From assembly GCA_014549065.1 (NCBI GenBank), contig JACDOX010000043.1, positions 5,288,649-5,352,648 on the forward strand: a stretch of 64,000 bases of DNA, in the 5' to 3' direction. Every line of letters begins with the position of its first letter. Positions within the stretch are counted from its first letter, which is position 1. The translations under genes were made by a program, and so were the position numbers. Origin of the DNA: Cardinalis cardinalis. Taxonomy: Eukaryota; Chordata; Aves; Passeriformes; Cardinalidae. This document shows positions 45,736-59,000 of the stretch, in pieces. The notes beneath the pieces are model-generated. The model was not told the origin of the DNA. It ran no database searches and saw nothing but the letters and a program-made list of their open reading frames with translations.

Positions 45736-48700
45736 TTTAAGCTTCCATGCACCATAGTGGACATGCTGCTGAGCATTGTAAACATCAGCAACTGCACCCT
45801 CCCTGGGAAGCTCTTCCAAGAAAGTGGGAACCAGCTGTGCTGGCACCTTTGGCAGTGACCCACACAGCGCAACGTCAGCTCGGGGGACATGTGACACGGG
45901 CACAGTGACAGGTGGTGGCAGAACTTTGGGGTGGCAAAAGCCACTTTAAAGGAAATGTCCTAAGTGCTTTTTAAACTAAGGTCTCAGAACACTCCTCCTA
46001 CCCAAGAAAGCATGCTGACAATATCATTAAAAAGCTGCCGCTCCCACGTCCAGTCTTGGCACATGTACTTTTTGGAGCACTCCAGGAAGCAACTACACTA
46101 CCACATCCTAAATCCTCCCAGTCCAGAGCTGGTAATTTATACAGCTGCAGCTGGAAGTTTCAAATCACTGAGGATTATGCAGGGAGGTATACAGGACTTA
46201 GGTTGTTGTTGTTTAAATTAACATTCTTCAGCATGATGAAAGGTTTGGTTAATCACTATGAAGTGCACTCATGAGTATTAGTATCAGGCAACCCATGAAG
46301 GCACATTATACCACTGTTTGGAGACACAGGTCTCTCAGTCAGAACAACTAAATAGAGCAGTAAAGTCAATTTCTCCTGGCACTCAATTTTTTATTTCTAC
46401 ATCCCAAAGAAGACCTCCATGTAAAAAAAAAAAATAATAAATAGGTAATTAACTTACACTTACACGTGACCAAAGTTACTGCAGAAGGGAAAAAGTGAAA
46501 TACAAGTTTCTGAAATGGAAAAGCCAGATGTTTCTACTATACCTCATACTCAATGGAGGAATCACAATGGGGTGGAGAATGGAAATGGATGGCAAATAGG
46601 AATCTGAAGTTTAAGGATAACTGGAGGAAATTACCCCACAGGCTCATCCTGAAGTCAAAGCCACTTGCATTGTGATTATATGCTGAATCCAGAGATGAAT
46701 GCATGGAAATTAGTACATTATAAACCCCCACTTGATTCTATTCAAAATTTGAGCAAGTTTTTGGGTACCACTCCAGCCATCCTGCATGTTGCTTACACTA
46801 CTTGCCTGATAACTTTCCCCAGTACCTTTTCCTTTTGAGATGACTCACCCATTGGAGGCAGATCCAGCTTGGCAGCTTGGGCACGTGGGGTGAACACAAG
46901 AATGGGAGCACCTTTGCTTTCACACAGCACTAGCAGCAATTCCAAAAATACTCTTTTCCACTTGCTATGCAGATACCCTTCTAAGGACTATGGAAGTGCT
47001 GGACTTTCAAAGGGTTCTTGTGACAGACTTGGAGGTCAGAACTCAAGAAACAGTACGGAATAGGAATATTCATGTTTGGCTATAAGTACTGGAGTGAGAA
47101 AACATCCAGCACAGTGACCCAGAGCAGGCAAAGGCCTATAGGAACTAAAGAAAAAGGCTGCGTGGGCAACACTATGGACAGTATCCAGAAAACAGCCTAA
47201 TCTCAACAGCTCGCATGAAAGTAAAATCATCCATTACTTAAAAACATTAACTGGTTTGATCTGCAGTAGTATATAATAAGATTTTTTAAAACCAGATCTT
47301 GTTATGAAAATTCAGCTTTAAAATATATCAATTTTTCATTCAAATTCCAAGAAATCAATATGCAAGAGTTTACAGAATAAAATGCAAAATAGAGGTTGAT
47401 ATTATGGGCAAAGATGCATTAATGACAATACACAGCTGTGAAGGCATACATCTGCTCCAGATCTAGTTATCTAGACCTTAGCTCCTTCTCTAAGAGGGAT
47501 TTCTAAAAGTCTTCATTATTTTGCACTTCCTGGAAGCTCAAGAACAGCACAAAAAGCAGCACTGTGCAGGCCATGAGTTTGTAACTCAGAGCTTTTTTAA
47601 ATCAGCCTGGAACACCAAACAGTAACTTCACAAAGAAGCAGAATCAAACAACACATCCATGCACAAGTTTAATCACAGGTATGTAAGGATTTTTCCATCT
47701 TCTATCAATATTTTCCACTACCACAATAGAATGTACTTTTAACCATCTTTCCAATCGCTTGGAGACCACCCAGGATCACAAGACATCTCTGCAGTCTAAA
47801 ATACAACAGTTCATCCAGACAGCGTGGAAGGATGAACCAGCTATCTCTGGGCAAGGCAACTGCACATTTTTGTCCTCTTTTCAATTCTGAAAGATTGCCA
47901 AATATAAATAGCTTAAAAAAAAAAAATCCCATCAACAAAGTGCATTAGGCAATGGATATGCAACATCAGAATAACACAGGAGACAATAATACTTCCAACA
48001 AAAAAGCTTGGCAAGCAGCAGAGTACTCAGCCTAATACTAATGTTCCTTTAAAACACCAGTATACTAGAAACAGACAAGTGTCTAACAGTCTACTCAGCA
48101 TGCTACAGCAGTAAAACAGAATAAAACTGGACTGTCTCCAATACAAAAGAAAATTAGACGTATGTATAGCTATGCATTTAAGTTATCAAAAATAGTATAT
48201 TTGACACACAGATTTCAATGCCTTGCAGGAGAGATCAGTCAGTGGGTTTGGTTCACTCTCTGTATGAAGTTCTCAGCTCCCAGAGAAAAAGGGGCATGTC
48301 TTCTACCAATCAACACAGCAAAGCTGTAAACAAAACCAAAGTGTTGTGTGCTGGTTCAATACTCCAGTTAATAAGCAAAACTAGCAGGCCACACCCCCCT
48401 TTCTGAACCTAAAGCAACGCCATAGTCCTCATCATGAAAGCAAACCTGGTTTGCTTCTACTCTTCTTCTGCCTCACTTCACAATGACTCTATTGCTCACA
48501 CTTAAGCCAAACAATTTGCTTTTGCACATATTCTTTGTCTTACATATACATTATTCAGGTGCAAGTTCATCCAGCTGACCATATCCAAAAGGCATGATGC
48601 CATCCCACTAACTGGAAAAGAACACTGGATCTCTTCCCACTGCAGTCATCTCAAAGAATGAGCCAAAGTCATACAATTTCATGGTCTGTAAAAGTGACTC

Positions 48701-51700
48701 CCTTACTTATCACAGAAGTCTTTCTAGATTCAATCAAGTGTGATGCTTCAGCACCTTGGATGAAAGCAACTGATGAAATATCACATTTTACAACAATATG
48801 CGTAAACTCTCTACAGGATAAAAGCAAGAATACCAGATTGCACAATTTCCACGCCTCCAGAGGCAATTTTCCATTCCATACTTTTAAATGTAGTTCAAAT
48901 GGGGTACATGAGATGTTCAGTTTTAAAATTAAATAGCAACCTCATTTCAAAACTGGGAAAAATTCCAGAGCCAGCCAGAACTCAACATGGTCCAGTCCAT
49001 GTTCAGGAATATTTTCTGCACAACTTTATGATAAGCTTCCCTAACTGATAAAGTGGATCACTTCAGTTTACAAAAAGCTGTTTCAGGATGATCTGAAATT
49101 CAGATGGAGAATACTTATCCCTTAAGATTTCAAGCAGTCATTAAAGACTGCTAGTTGAAGAGAGGCACAGAGTATTCTAATGGCACCTGTATTTTACATT
49201 CCCTCCTCTCTTTCTAAAATCTGCCTTGCTCCTAGTTAGAAGCTAAACTGGGTGAACCTCCTAAACATCTAAGAGCTATGGCATGAGGCTATTTACAGTC
49301 TTGTCTTAAAGTTTTTTTTCCTTTTTCATGTAAAAACAAACTTAAGCAAACTCCCTAAAAACCTGACTTGTTACAGAACATCAGGTGCTACTGAAACAAT
49401 ATTGTCAGCACAGCAGAAATTATGAGTGATTGTAACAAGGCTTTTGAGAAGTGCACCTTACAAGTAGTTTTATGAAAGGTTTCATTTCAAAGTTGGCAGT
49501 GAACATTTGAGTTTACTTCATTATCTTCTTGGCTTTGATCAACTGTATATTCTACAATACTCATTCACAAGAGACAAACAGGAACAGGGCACTTCCAAAG
49601 TAATAACAGAAGTAGTAATAATAATTTCATTAAGCTTGTCACATCCCTGCTGTAGAGTTAAAGACTAAAAAGTGAATTTTTTCTTCACCACTGAACAAGC
49701 AAGCTAGAACTCTGACTACAAAATGATAAAGAATGTATTTAACCTAGATTTTTCCAACTGTACATTTTAAACAAATGTACAAATACAAAAGGGATTGTTG
49801 TGGATGTTAAGAATGCAAATACTGTAAAACACACTGTTCTCTTGCAATATACTTGAATACAAGTAATTTTCACCTGTACAAAAGGAAACCTTGCCAGCTA
49901 CTACTTCTCTGAACTGATTACAGATATTTCCACACGACCATCTCCATCTATTCATAATGCCACAACTTTCCTGAAAGAAAGAACACAGTACCAATGTGAA
50001 CCATTCCCATACTCTAAAGGCATACAGAGAACCACTGAATCAGGTTTTTGTGACTTGGCTTTAAGTCATTTCAGAACTGATGATACAATGGAAATTATTT
50101 CCAAATCAACAAACTGATCTTTGTGAGTTAGAGTCCAGCAAGAGTTGTCCCCTTCTTTTGTTAGAAAACAAAGAATAAAAGGAATAGAGTAAGCTATATT
50201 TTTATCTCAGGCACAGCCATAAACCCTGAATGCCATCACTGGGATAGGAGCATTCTCTTGAATTCCAACCCATGAGATGCCTGTTGAAACTTAGCAGCTT
50301 TTTGCACAGTACGTCCTATTTCTTTGCACAGGGTTTTGCAGTGCACTAGACAAACTTATGCTCACGTTCACATGCATTCAGTGAGGCATTGCTTTAAAAA
50401 AAAGAAAAAAGTCTTTGAATAGAGGTTCCAGGCACAGAGCCCAATGTGCAAGGCCCATATCAATATAAAACATAATCCAAACTACAAAGAATTCACAATA
50501 CAATTAAACACAGGCAGGCCGCATGCAGGAATTCACAAAGCTGCTACAAGCAGCTTCTGTTGAGCACAGCCTGCTCAAGCAGAGCAACTCTGGCTGTTTA
50601 CAGGGTAAGTTTGCAATTATAAGAGCACTTTTAATAGTAGCAATGTAATTTTAATCAACCTCTCTCTCCATTACTCAAACCTGCTCCTATGTCACCCTTG
50701 ACTTCTGCTGGAACAACCATTTTTCTGGCTGCATAATAAAACAGATTGGGAAACGGACCCAGCACAGGAGAGCAAGCCTCACAGAAAAAGAAAGGTTTTT
50801 TTTTAACCCAGACTGTTTCCTCAGTGCTTCTTAGCACCAGCTTTCACCAAGAAATACTCCAGCCCAAAAGAAAAGTGACACAAGAAGCACATGCAAAGAA
50901 AAGCATGTGGAATAAGAGAAATGTTGGTGAAACTGCAGCATCAGGCTAAGTAGGTATAACAAGCAGAGTGGAGATAAGTGTTCATGTGTTTGCTGCTTTT
51001 ACCTTGGCAGAGTTAAAAGGGGCAATCTGAATACCATTGCTCCTAGCAAATAAGGCGATTCATAGAGTTTAGACACCTGTATTTGTCCTCCTTGTGACAT
51101 TTGTGCCTCTCTGCAGGTGGAAGCCAGAGTTTGCTTTGGGCTGGATAAGCTTCATAAGTAGTTTTTAAGAGATTTGTGTGCTACCTCAGGATTTTGAAAT
51201 TAAATGCTATTGAAATTCAATTCCTTAGACTCTCATCAAGAACCAAGATAACACTTAAAGATACTTAAATCTGTGATTCTCTAAGCTGTTTATTCATCTC
51301 ACATTACTCCATTCACGAACCACTTATAGGTGTTTCCTAATCAACATCTTCAGTGATAAATTGCTGTGTAGCCATCATAAGCAGGCAGAATGAAAAAACA
51401 AAAAACATGCAGAAGAAAAAAAAGACATCTTGACAGACACATTGAAAGCATTTTACTTAGTGAATTCATTAAAAATAGAAAAAAAATTACCAAAAAACAA
51501 AATGAAAACCAACTAACTATTCAATATTTGCATGTCAATGGTCAGCATTAAACACTGAAACCAAAGACAAGTAAAGATAAGAAACACCCGAGTTATTCTG
51601 GTGTCTCTCATCAATGTAAAGTCACATCCTTATCTTTTTATGTTTTGGATTTCAACTAAATGTCATATACATAGAAAAAAAACATCTTAACTGCTACATC

Positions 51701-53362
51701 ACTGGCAACTTTGCCAAACTTTTGGCAAATTGGAAATGTGACAACAGGCACTTAAATTACTGCATTACTAGCTTTAGAGGTACCCTTTAAACTGAGCTGT
51801 TTAAAAAAAAAGTACAATCAGTTTACAAAATTAACTACTAGATTTGTTAATTCTTTTGTTCTAATAACCTCATATTTTTGAGGAGTTACAGGTTTTGTTT
51901 CCACCCTGCATTTGCCCTTTGCCCTTTACATGCAGCAGTGAGCCTCGGTAGTGGGTGAGGTCCCAGGGCAAGCACATGGGACTTGCTCCCTAGCACTGTG
52001 GAACAATGCAGAGTAACCACTCAGTTTTCAGGGCAGCTTTCAAGCAAAGACCAACTTCCCTTTAAGTACTCAGGCCTACCAAAACTGCAGTTTGAAGTTA
52101 ACAATCCATAAACTGCAGCAGACAAAAACATATCTAAGTCTGCCATTTCTTGAATTTAATACGTACTTGAGCAACAAGAAACTGATAAAAACTCTGCCCG
52201 TGTGCCACGTGCTGTGGCTTCATGAAAGAAAACCAGAATAGTGAAGAGCTGCAGTGAGGGACAGAGGAATAGTGATAGGAACAAGTATTTCTTCCTTTCC
52301 AGCTGCCCAGGCTTTGAGAAGCAGCCTAAAGTTTCAGACATCCATTAGCCTGAAGAGAATAAGAGTGTTGGGCTATGACATTATTTGTATAAAGTATGCT
52401 GTGCCACTGAAGATGTCAACATCCTATCTATTCATGTTTGCCTATATACTATAGCTCTACTATCCATATTTTACTAGTCATCCTTGATCCACTTCAGCCA
52501 AAACAACACAGTTGGTCTAAACTCGTAACTGATATTTACACCATCTTATGTGTCTTTCAGCACACCAGACTTCACCAGGAAAATTATGGGGCAGCAGCCT
52601 CTGACAGCCATGCTGAGGCAGTCATCAGGCAGGGAGAGATGGCATATGAAGTCTGCCAACCTAGATCCACAGTACAACAAACACAATTTCACAAGCAGCT
52701 AATGAAGATCCATAAAGGGATCTTGGCTCTCTTCCACCTCCTGCCCTTGAACATGGTACAGAGGTGACATTCTCCCACTTCCCTCACGCCACACATGCCT
52801 CCCATGCCCATCCCATGCACTGCTTGTGCCTCTGCCTCACTCTGTTGCTGCCCACACCTCCAGAAATTTGTGTGTTAGGCAACAAGACACAGGCAGGCCA
52901 GAGGAAGCAGACATACTGTGCAGAAGCAGCTTCAAGAGGAGGAGCAGAAGTCCATAGTGGGGAAAAAAAAAGGTTGCCTGTTTATTGCAGCAGAGAGAAA
53001 CAAAGTCAGGAAAGGCACAGAGAGGCATGGGGTGCACACTTGGCAAATGCCATCAAGTCATGTCAAGAGACAAAAACGCCCCTCATTAGTTCTTTTACTG
53101 ATATGCCACTAGCTGATAGGCATTTCATGGTATTTCCTGAGTTTCATAATGAGTTAAATCCTATTTGGCTTGTATTACTTGACTAATGCTGTGGCATCTT
53201 TCCCAACACATTCCATGAATATTGCTTCCTGTACCAGAACCTGTCTTGCTCTGCCAATAAGTTCAAAATCGAATGATCACATTATATTGAAATACCATAA
53301 AGTTGCATTATTCTGCATTATTCTGTATTATCAACAGAGGTGCTGCCTAGCAAGAATTTCAA

Positions 53363-53540
53363 AGAATCATAGAATGGCCTGGGTTGTAAAGATCATGTAG
53401 TTCCAAACTCCTGCCATGGCCAGGGACACCTTTCACTAGACTACGTTGTTCAGAGCTTCATCCAGCCTGGGCCTTTCAGGGATGGGGCATCCACAGCTTC
53501 TCTGGGTAAACTCTTCCAGTGCCTCACTTTAAACCTGTGT
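53363..53540 (-). mobile_element. CR1 LINE 3' tail, antisense
   Basis: Plus strand GAATCATAGAATGGCCTGGG, CAGGGACACCTTTCACTAGA, GGGATGGGGCATCCACAG and CTTCCAGTGCCTCAC are the reverse complement of the CR1 3' UTR; the tail octamer is at 53368-53375. Similarity fades after about 53540. It lies in the inferred ELOVL7 first intron. Confidence 0.87.
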
Positions 53541-54939
53541 TTCTCTAGGTTTTCAAATTCTAGGTCTTTGTACATTTTCTTCAGGTAAACGTGTGAGCAC
53601 AAGGGCTCCCACTCCTCAGGGAAGTGTTTTCAGGGTACATCCACACTGCCTAATGCCATGTCAATACACCATGATTCCACCTCTACCTGAGGCAGCTCCA
53701 AGGCAGCCTGAGTACGTTCCGGGCAGCACCCCAAGTGTTGAGCAGCAGAATAAATCAGGCAGCATGTTCCCAGACTGCTCCCAACAACCAGAAAAACTTG
53801 TTGAAACTTCTCCCACACGATAGTGCTCAGTACAGACCTACACATGGGTCTGGGAAGAACTGAATTACAATGAAGTAAGGAAGGGAGTATCCATACATGC
53901 CTGTAAGTTTTCTGGTTTGTCTGAACAACTTTAATTAACATACCTTGATTTCCTATGCAAGCAAAAAAAAAAAAAATTCAGTAATAGCTGGTTTGCGGCC
54001 TCACTATGACTTTTTAAGCATCACGCTATTCTGTCTTGGCGACAGCAACACCCAAGACCCAACCAAAGTTTCAATTCAAAACGTATTTACAAATTAAGTA
54101 TCCACAAACTTACAATTCTATAACAATATACATGACAGCTACAGTTGTAAAGGACAAGTAAGTCTAAGAGGCTGCTCCAATGTAGCCTCATCAACCCTCC
54201 CCAACCGGCACTGATCTGCCTCCTTGGCTTCTGGTCTCACTGCCTGTACGGCCAGTGCTTAAGGACAGACCTGCCCCACATGGCAGCAAAGATGACCTGT
54301 CTCCAAAGACGAGGAAGGCAGCAAGCCAGACGGCCACCCTTCCAGCTTGCCAGACAACCCCTGGCTAGACATCACCCCTCCAGCCCTACATTTTAATATC
54401 ACCATCTTAAGCACATGGGCCACACCTCTCCCCTGACTGTCTCTGACCTTCATTCTTGAAGAGAAAAACCTCTGTTTCTTGCTACCTGGGATCACCCTTT
54501 GGGATCAAAAGGTGTGGGAAGAAAAAAGCATTTTTCAACAATAAGGTCCCTGATGCAGTGGGGCCATGCACATGCCACGATGTAACTTGTTCTTCATGGC
54601 AGGAAGGAGAGCTCTGTTCATGTGAGGCATAGCCACAGGTCCTTGACAGACAGGCACCGGGAGGTGTAGGGCACAGCCAGAGGGTTTGGAGGAACAAGTA
54701 CTGCTTAGTGCCAGACCCGGTGAAAGGGTTTAGGGGCACAGACACGGCGCGGTGTGGGGCACAGTGAGAAAGCTGGGAGGCGAGGCAAGGCACAGCAGGG
54801 TGAAGTGCACTCAGTGGGGTTGGAGGAGGAAGCACCATAGGGCACTGCCTGAGAGCTGGAAGTATGGCACAGGAGGGTGCGGACAGGGAGAGGGACCAGG
54901 GATGCAGGTACACCCAGAGGACGAAGGTGGGGAGCAAAA

Positions 54940-55585
54940 AAGCTCAGCGCGGAACAGCCAGGGGTTTGCGGAAGGGAGAAGAGGTACGCGGGAGCAACCA
55001 CGGAGTTTGAAAGGAAGGCAGGCAGGAGGCAGCCCCAGATCCGTCCCGTCCCGCCCAGCCCTGCACGCCCCAGCGCGGGACAGACCCTGCGGAAGAACGC
55101 CGAAGGCTCGTGCTCCCGGGATCGCCGCGGTGCCCCGCGCTCCGGTTTCCCGCTCCCGCCGGACCCACTCACGCGGCAGCAGCGCGCCCCACCTGTCTCC
55201 GCACCGCCGGGCGGCAACTGCGCGGCGGCACCGCGCGGCCCGCGGGAGGGCGCGGAGGNNNNNNNNNNNNNNNNNNNNNNNNNNNNNNNNNNNNNNNNNN
55301 NNNNNNNNNNNNNNNNNNNNNNNNNNNNNNNNNNNNNNNNNNNNNNNNNNNNNNNNNNNNNNNNNNNNNNNNNNNNNNNNNNNNNNNNNNNNNNNNNNNN
55401 NNNNNNNNNNNNNNNNNNNNNNNNNNNNNNNNNNNNNNNNNNNNNNNNNNNNNNNNNNGCCCCCTCCGCTCCGGCACCGCCGCGCCCCGGCGGCCCTCGG
55501 TACTGCCCTCCGCTCTGCCTTCGCAGCGCCCCGCACGTCTCACTCGACCGGGGCTCAGAGATAAGGGTTGGGAACCTTCGTGAGC
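54940..55585. promoter_or_regulatory. ELOVL7: CpG island, probable ELOVL7 promoter and non-coding exon 1
   Basis: A GC- and CpG-dense block on both sides of an N gap, with a GC box CCCGCCC at 55050-55056. It is the only CpG island upstream of the ELOVL7 coding exons, whose first coding exon begins with a 3' splice site at 35842 and so needs an upstream non-coding exon. A good minus-strand donor GTGAGT lies at 55172-55167 (exon end CTGCCGC at 55173), implying a first intron of about 19.3 kb. The start site itself may be inside the gap. Assigning the island to ELOVL7 is inference from position and strand. Confidence 0.6.
55259..55458. other. Assembly gap, exactly 200 Ns
   Basis: An uninterrupted run of 200 Ns flanked on both sides by very GC-rich sequence. 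The round number suggests a placeholder, so the true missing length is unknown. Reading frames crossing it are not meaningful. Confidence 0.99.
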
Positions 55586-56022
55586 GAGACCAGAGAAGGC
55601 CGCAAGTGCGATCCGAGAGTTGGAGCACTTCCCCTGTGAGCAGAGGGAGTTGGGGCTGTTGAGCCTGAGGAGAAGTCTTCAGGGAGATTTTATAGTACCT
55701 TTTACTGCCTCAGCGGGGCTATAGAAAAGATGGGGAGGGACTTTCAACAAGGGCATGTAGTGATATGACAAGGGGGAATGGCTTTAAACTGAAAGAGGGT
55801 AAGTTTAGATTAGATATTACGAATAAATTCTCCATTGTGAGGGTGTTGAGGCACTGGCATAGGTTGCCTAGTGAAGTTGTGGATGTCCCCATTCCTGGCA
55901 GTGTTCAAGGCCACCCTGGAGAAGGCTTCTGAACAACCTTGTCTAGGGAATGCTGTCCTTTCCCACAGCAAGGTGGCTGGAGATAGGTGCTCTTCAAGGA
56001 CCCTTCCAAGCTAAACTGTTTG
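55584..56022 (+). mobile_element. CR1 LINE 3' region next to the ELOVL7 CpG island
   Basis: Plus strand GTTGGGGCTGTTGAGCCTGA, TGGGGAGGGACTTTCAACAA, GGCATGTAGTGATATGACAA, GGGTGTTGAGGCACTGGCAT and GTGGATGTCCCCATTCCTGG follow the CR1 3' end in order. The final octamer tail is not evident after about 56022. The start is blurred by the CpG island. Confidence 0.85.
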
Positions 56023-59000
56023 TTGCTCCTGTGACAACTAGTTTTCTAACTGTTGTGGTACCCACTGGCGTGGTGTTAAGGGGTTCTCCAAATGCCCTTA
56101 GATCTCAATCTCACCAGCATGAAGGAGTGAAAACTGCAATGTAGCTTCTTGGTATTTCTTTGGGATCCGTGGCAGCTAAGTGTCACCCAAGGCAACACCA
56201 GGAAAGTGTAAAAATTCCTTTTTTAAAAACAGAACACAACCAGCCAGCTTTGGCTCACTGCTTTTGGGAACACTCCCACCCCAAAAAATGCAGTACTCCT
56301 CTCTTAGAAGGTGTTCAGCATGACAGTAACTATCCCCAGTGACTCCCATGTAGACAAGTATGGGGCACAAAGAAAGGTAACCGGGAATTTCTAGTGTGTA
56401 AGCAGGTGCTCCATTTTAGTTGGTCTATCATTTTAGTCCACAAAAGGCTAGAAATTACAGCTTTTTGAGATGGTTAGCATGGAGATGATTGCTTGAGTCA
56501 AAAGACTGCAAAAACAAAGAGTAGGGAGAGGATATGAAGGCAACTTGAAGAAAAGAGGCAAACTCATTTGAGATGTACAGAAATGCACAAGATGAAGGGT
56601 CTGTGAGCTAATGCTGTGAAATTAATGCATGGTCAATGCAAAGATGCATAAGGAGTCTCTGAGTTGGAGGACAACAAGAAGCTCAAAGCTCAAACCTGAA
56701 GTTTGTGCTAAGAGGCAGAACCAGCACAGAAAGCTTGTTAAAAGTGTGGAAACATTATGAGAAGCTGACAAATAGATGGCGGGATGTGGAAAACAGTTTG
56801 TAATAGAGATCCTGCTGAAGCTCCATAACACTGAGTGATTGATTAGGGTGGGGAGTAGGAAGACGATCTTGTCTTTTAGGATTTGCTTCATGCCTCTATT
56901 GGAATTGTTAGGATTATGACAGATTATGAAATCCCTGGGCTTTTGAAAGAGCGTCTTAATAAGATCATTTGGTTTGGCCAAAAGGCATATGTCAAAATAT
57001 GATAAACCATTGAGCAATACTGTATGTCTCACCTAGGAGGGGAACAATCACATAACAAAATTAAATCATCCCCTTTTCCCTTCAGCATTCAGAAGTTAGA
57101 ACCATTTTTTATTTCTTGGTTCAAACCCTTTTTTTTTGTCTAAAATATTGGGCAAGAAAAACAAAAAACAAACTTTAGGAACCACCACATCCCTGCTCAG
57201 ACAGAGTTCTTGGGAGCCTCAAGGATAGTAAGTCTTGACTTTGTCCAGAGGGATGTGGCTTAGCGAGCAACTAATACTCCTCCTGTGTTGCAAAATCTGT
57301 TTTGCCATGCCTGATAGGGCTGCCTTGGCTAAGAAAAAATGTGACACTGGGGTGCATAGTGATAAAAAGTAGGTTACCTGTAGGCTTCAAAAATACACAG
57401 CTGTTGTCATTCATGCAAAAAAGAAAAGCAAGCCGAAAAACAACCAGATGCAAACTAACAGCTCTAACATATTTGATGCCAACAGTGTTAGCATCAACAG
57501 CTTTTCTTTCATTGGAGCCCATAAAGACAGTAAGAGTCCTTGCTTTCCATGCACTTCAGGAGTAAAGGTAATTTGAACCATCAAGCAGGTTTGTAAATGT
57601 TGGGAGAGGACAGAAATAATGGTTGACCTGTTCAGGGCAGGTAAATCATTAACATGCATCAGGAAAAAGGCAGCATGAAGGAGACAGCTGTGCCCTACAC
57701 ACACAAAGAAAACTGAGAAACAGAGACATTTACATTGTAAAAGAGGAGCTAGCAGCAGACGTTTTCTCAGTTCTTAGCTTGTGAGAGCTGCACATGATAT
57801 TTACTGTAAATTTAAGTAATCTGTTAAGTTCACTACATGCCCAATCCAAGAATAGGACAGGAGAAAATCACAGACTCTGGAGACAGCCCAATGGACTTTA
57901 CAAGATGCTAAAGACACAACTACTAGTGTATGATGAATGAAGAACTGTGCTTGCCATGAATAGTGATAGGCAGTGCTTTACCTTATTTTTTTTTGTCTTA
58001 CTAGTATCCAAGTAGCTCATACACTTTAAGAGTCTTTTAGAGAAAAGCGCTCGCTAGGGCTGTATTTGAAGCCTTGAACAGCTGATCAGCAGGAGAACCA
58101 CAGGAACCACTCCCTACTCCAGCAACAGTGTTAGCTGCTTTTACTGACATAGTACAAGGTAGTCATCTCAAAAACACCAACAGATATCTGCACACCAATC
58201 TTGAAGAGAGATGACAGGGTAACCCAGATTTTGTTTGCAAGCTTTGCTTTTCTGGAGAGCACCTGGTTTGCCTGTGCACTTGTGCTGGTGTTCTGAGTCA
58301 CAACTGCCAAACCTGTCCAAGGCAGGTTCTGGCACATGGCCAGTCTCCCACAGCCATCACAGCACTGTGTTGAGCAGCTGGATTGGCAAAAAAGGGCCCT
58401 CTATGCCCCTTCTCATTTTCCAATTGGAGTTATTTTCAAACTTTTCTTACTGCTTCTTGCAGAAAATATTGCTCCTAATCCTCTGACCAGAATAGTGCCT
58501 TTCATTTAGCTGAAGCTTTCTGATAATTTTTCTGCCCAGGTCTCCTCCAGAACACTATGGATGGCCCCTTGTGTAATGCTGGTAGTGACTTTCCAGGAGC
58601 AGTTTCCACACCACAAAGGAATTCTTCCTCAGACATGTATCATCAACTTTTCTGTGGGACATGGTGAGAAGATGACTCAGTCCTGCTCATATCTCTCTGG
58701 ATGAGCTGAGTTTCGCAGGGAGGTTTCCCCCTCCGTCCCCAGACACAGTCACTGCAGGTGACTGTACAGAAGTGAGTAGTCACTGCTGGGTTTGCATGGC
58801 TTCTTGGCACCTCAAACACATAGAGCGTACTCGGCTATTGTCGCATCAGCCTGTTTTAATAGCTACATGTTGACCTACATGTTGGGTTCCAGTTTTGACA
58901 TTTGAACAATAGTGAATTTGATGAACTCTTGCAAATATGACAAAGCTATTCAGATCGAGAATTTTCCATGTAAACCCACCTATCTCAAGTAACAATATTA

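Larger units (their letters stand above)
35843..55172 (-). other. ELOVL7: Inferred ELOVL7 5' intron (~19.3 kb)
   Basis: AT-rich sequence between the 3' splice site of the first coding exon and the CpG island. It contains the ERVL-like LTR (38058-39058), the CR1 tail (53363-53540), the CCCTT repeat and poly-A runs. I recognise no coding exon. Isolated open frames such as 41826-42239 (137 codons) lack known motifs. Additional non-coding exons cannot be excluded. Confidence 0.5.

Noticed and set aside
52438..53186. Two adjacent plus-strand frames of 109 and 140 codons
   Set aside because: Different frames, no family resemblance, unsupported by splice or promoter signals; likely chance.
54705..55662. 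Open frames of 124-307 codons on both strands across the CpG island
   Set aside because: They run through 200 Ns and GC-rich sequence where stops are rare. Frames on both strands overlap and none shows a domain, so they are artefacts.
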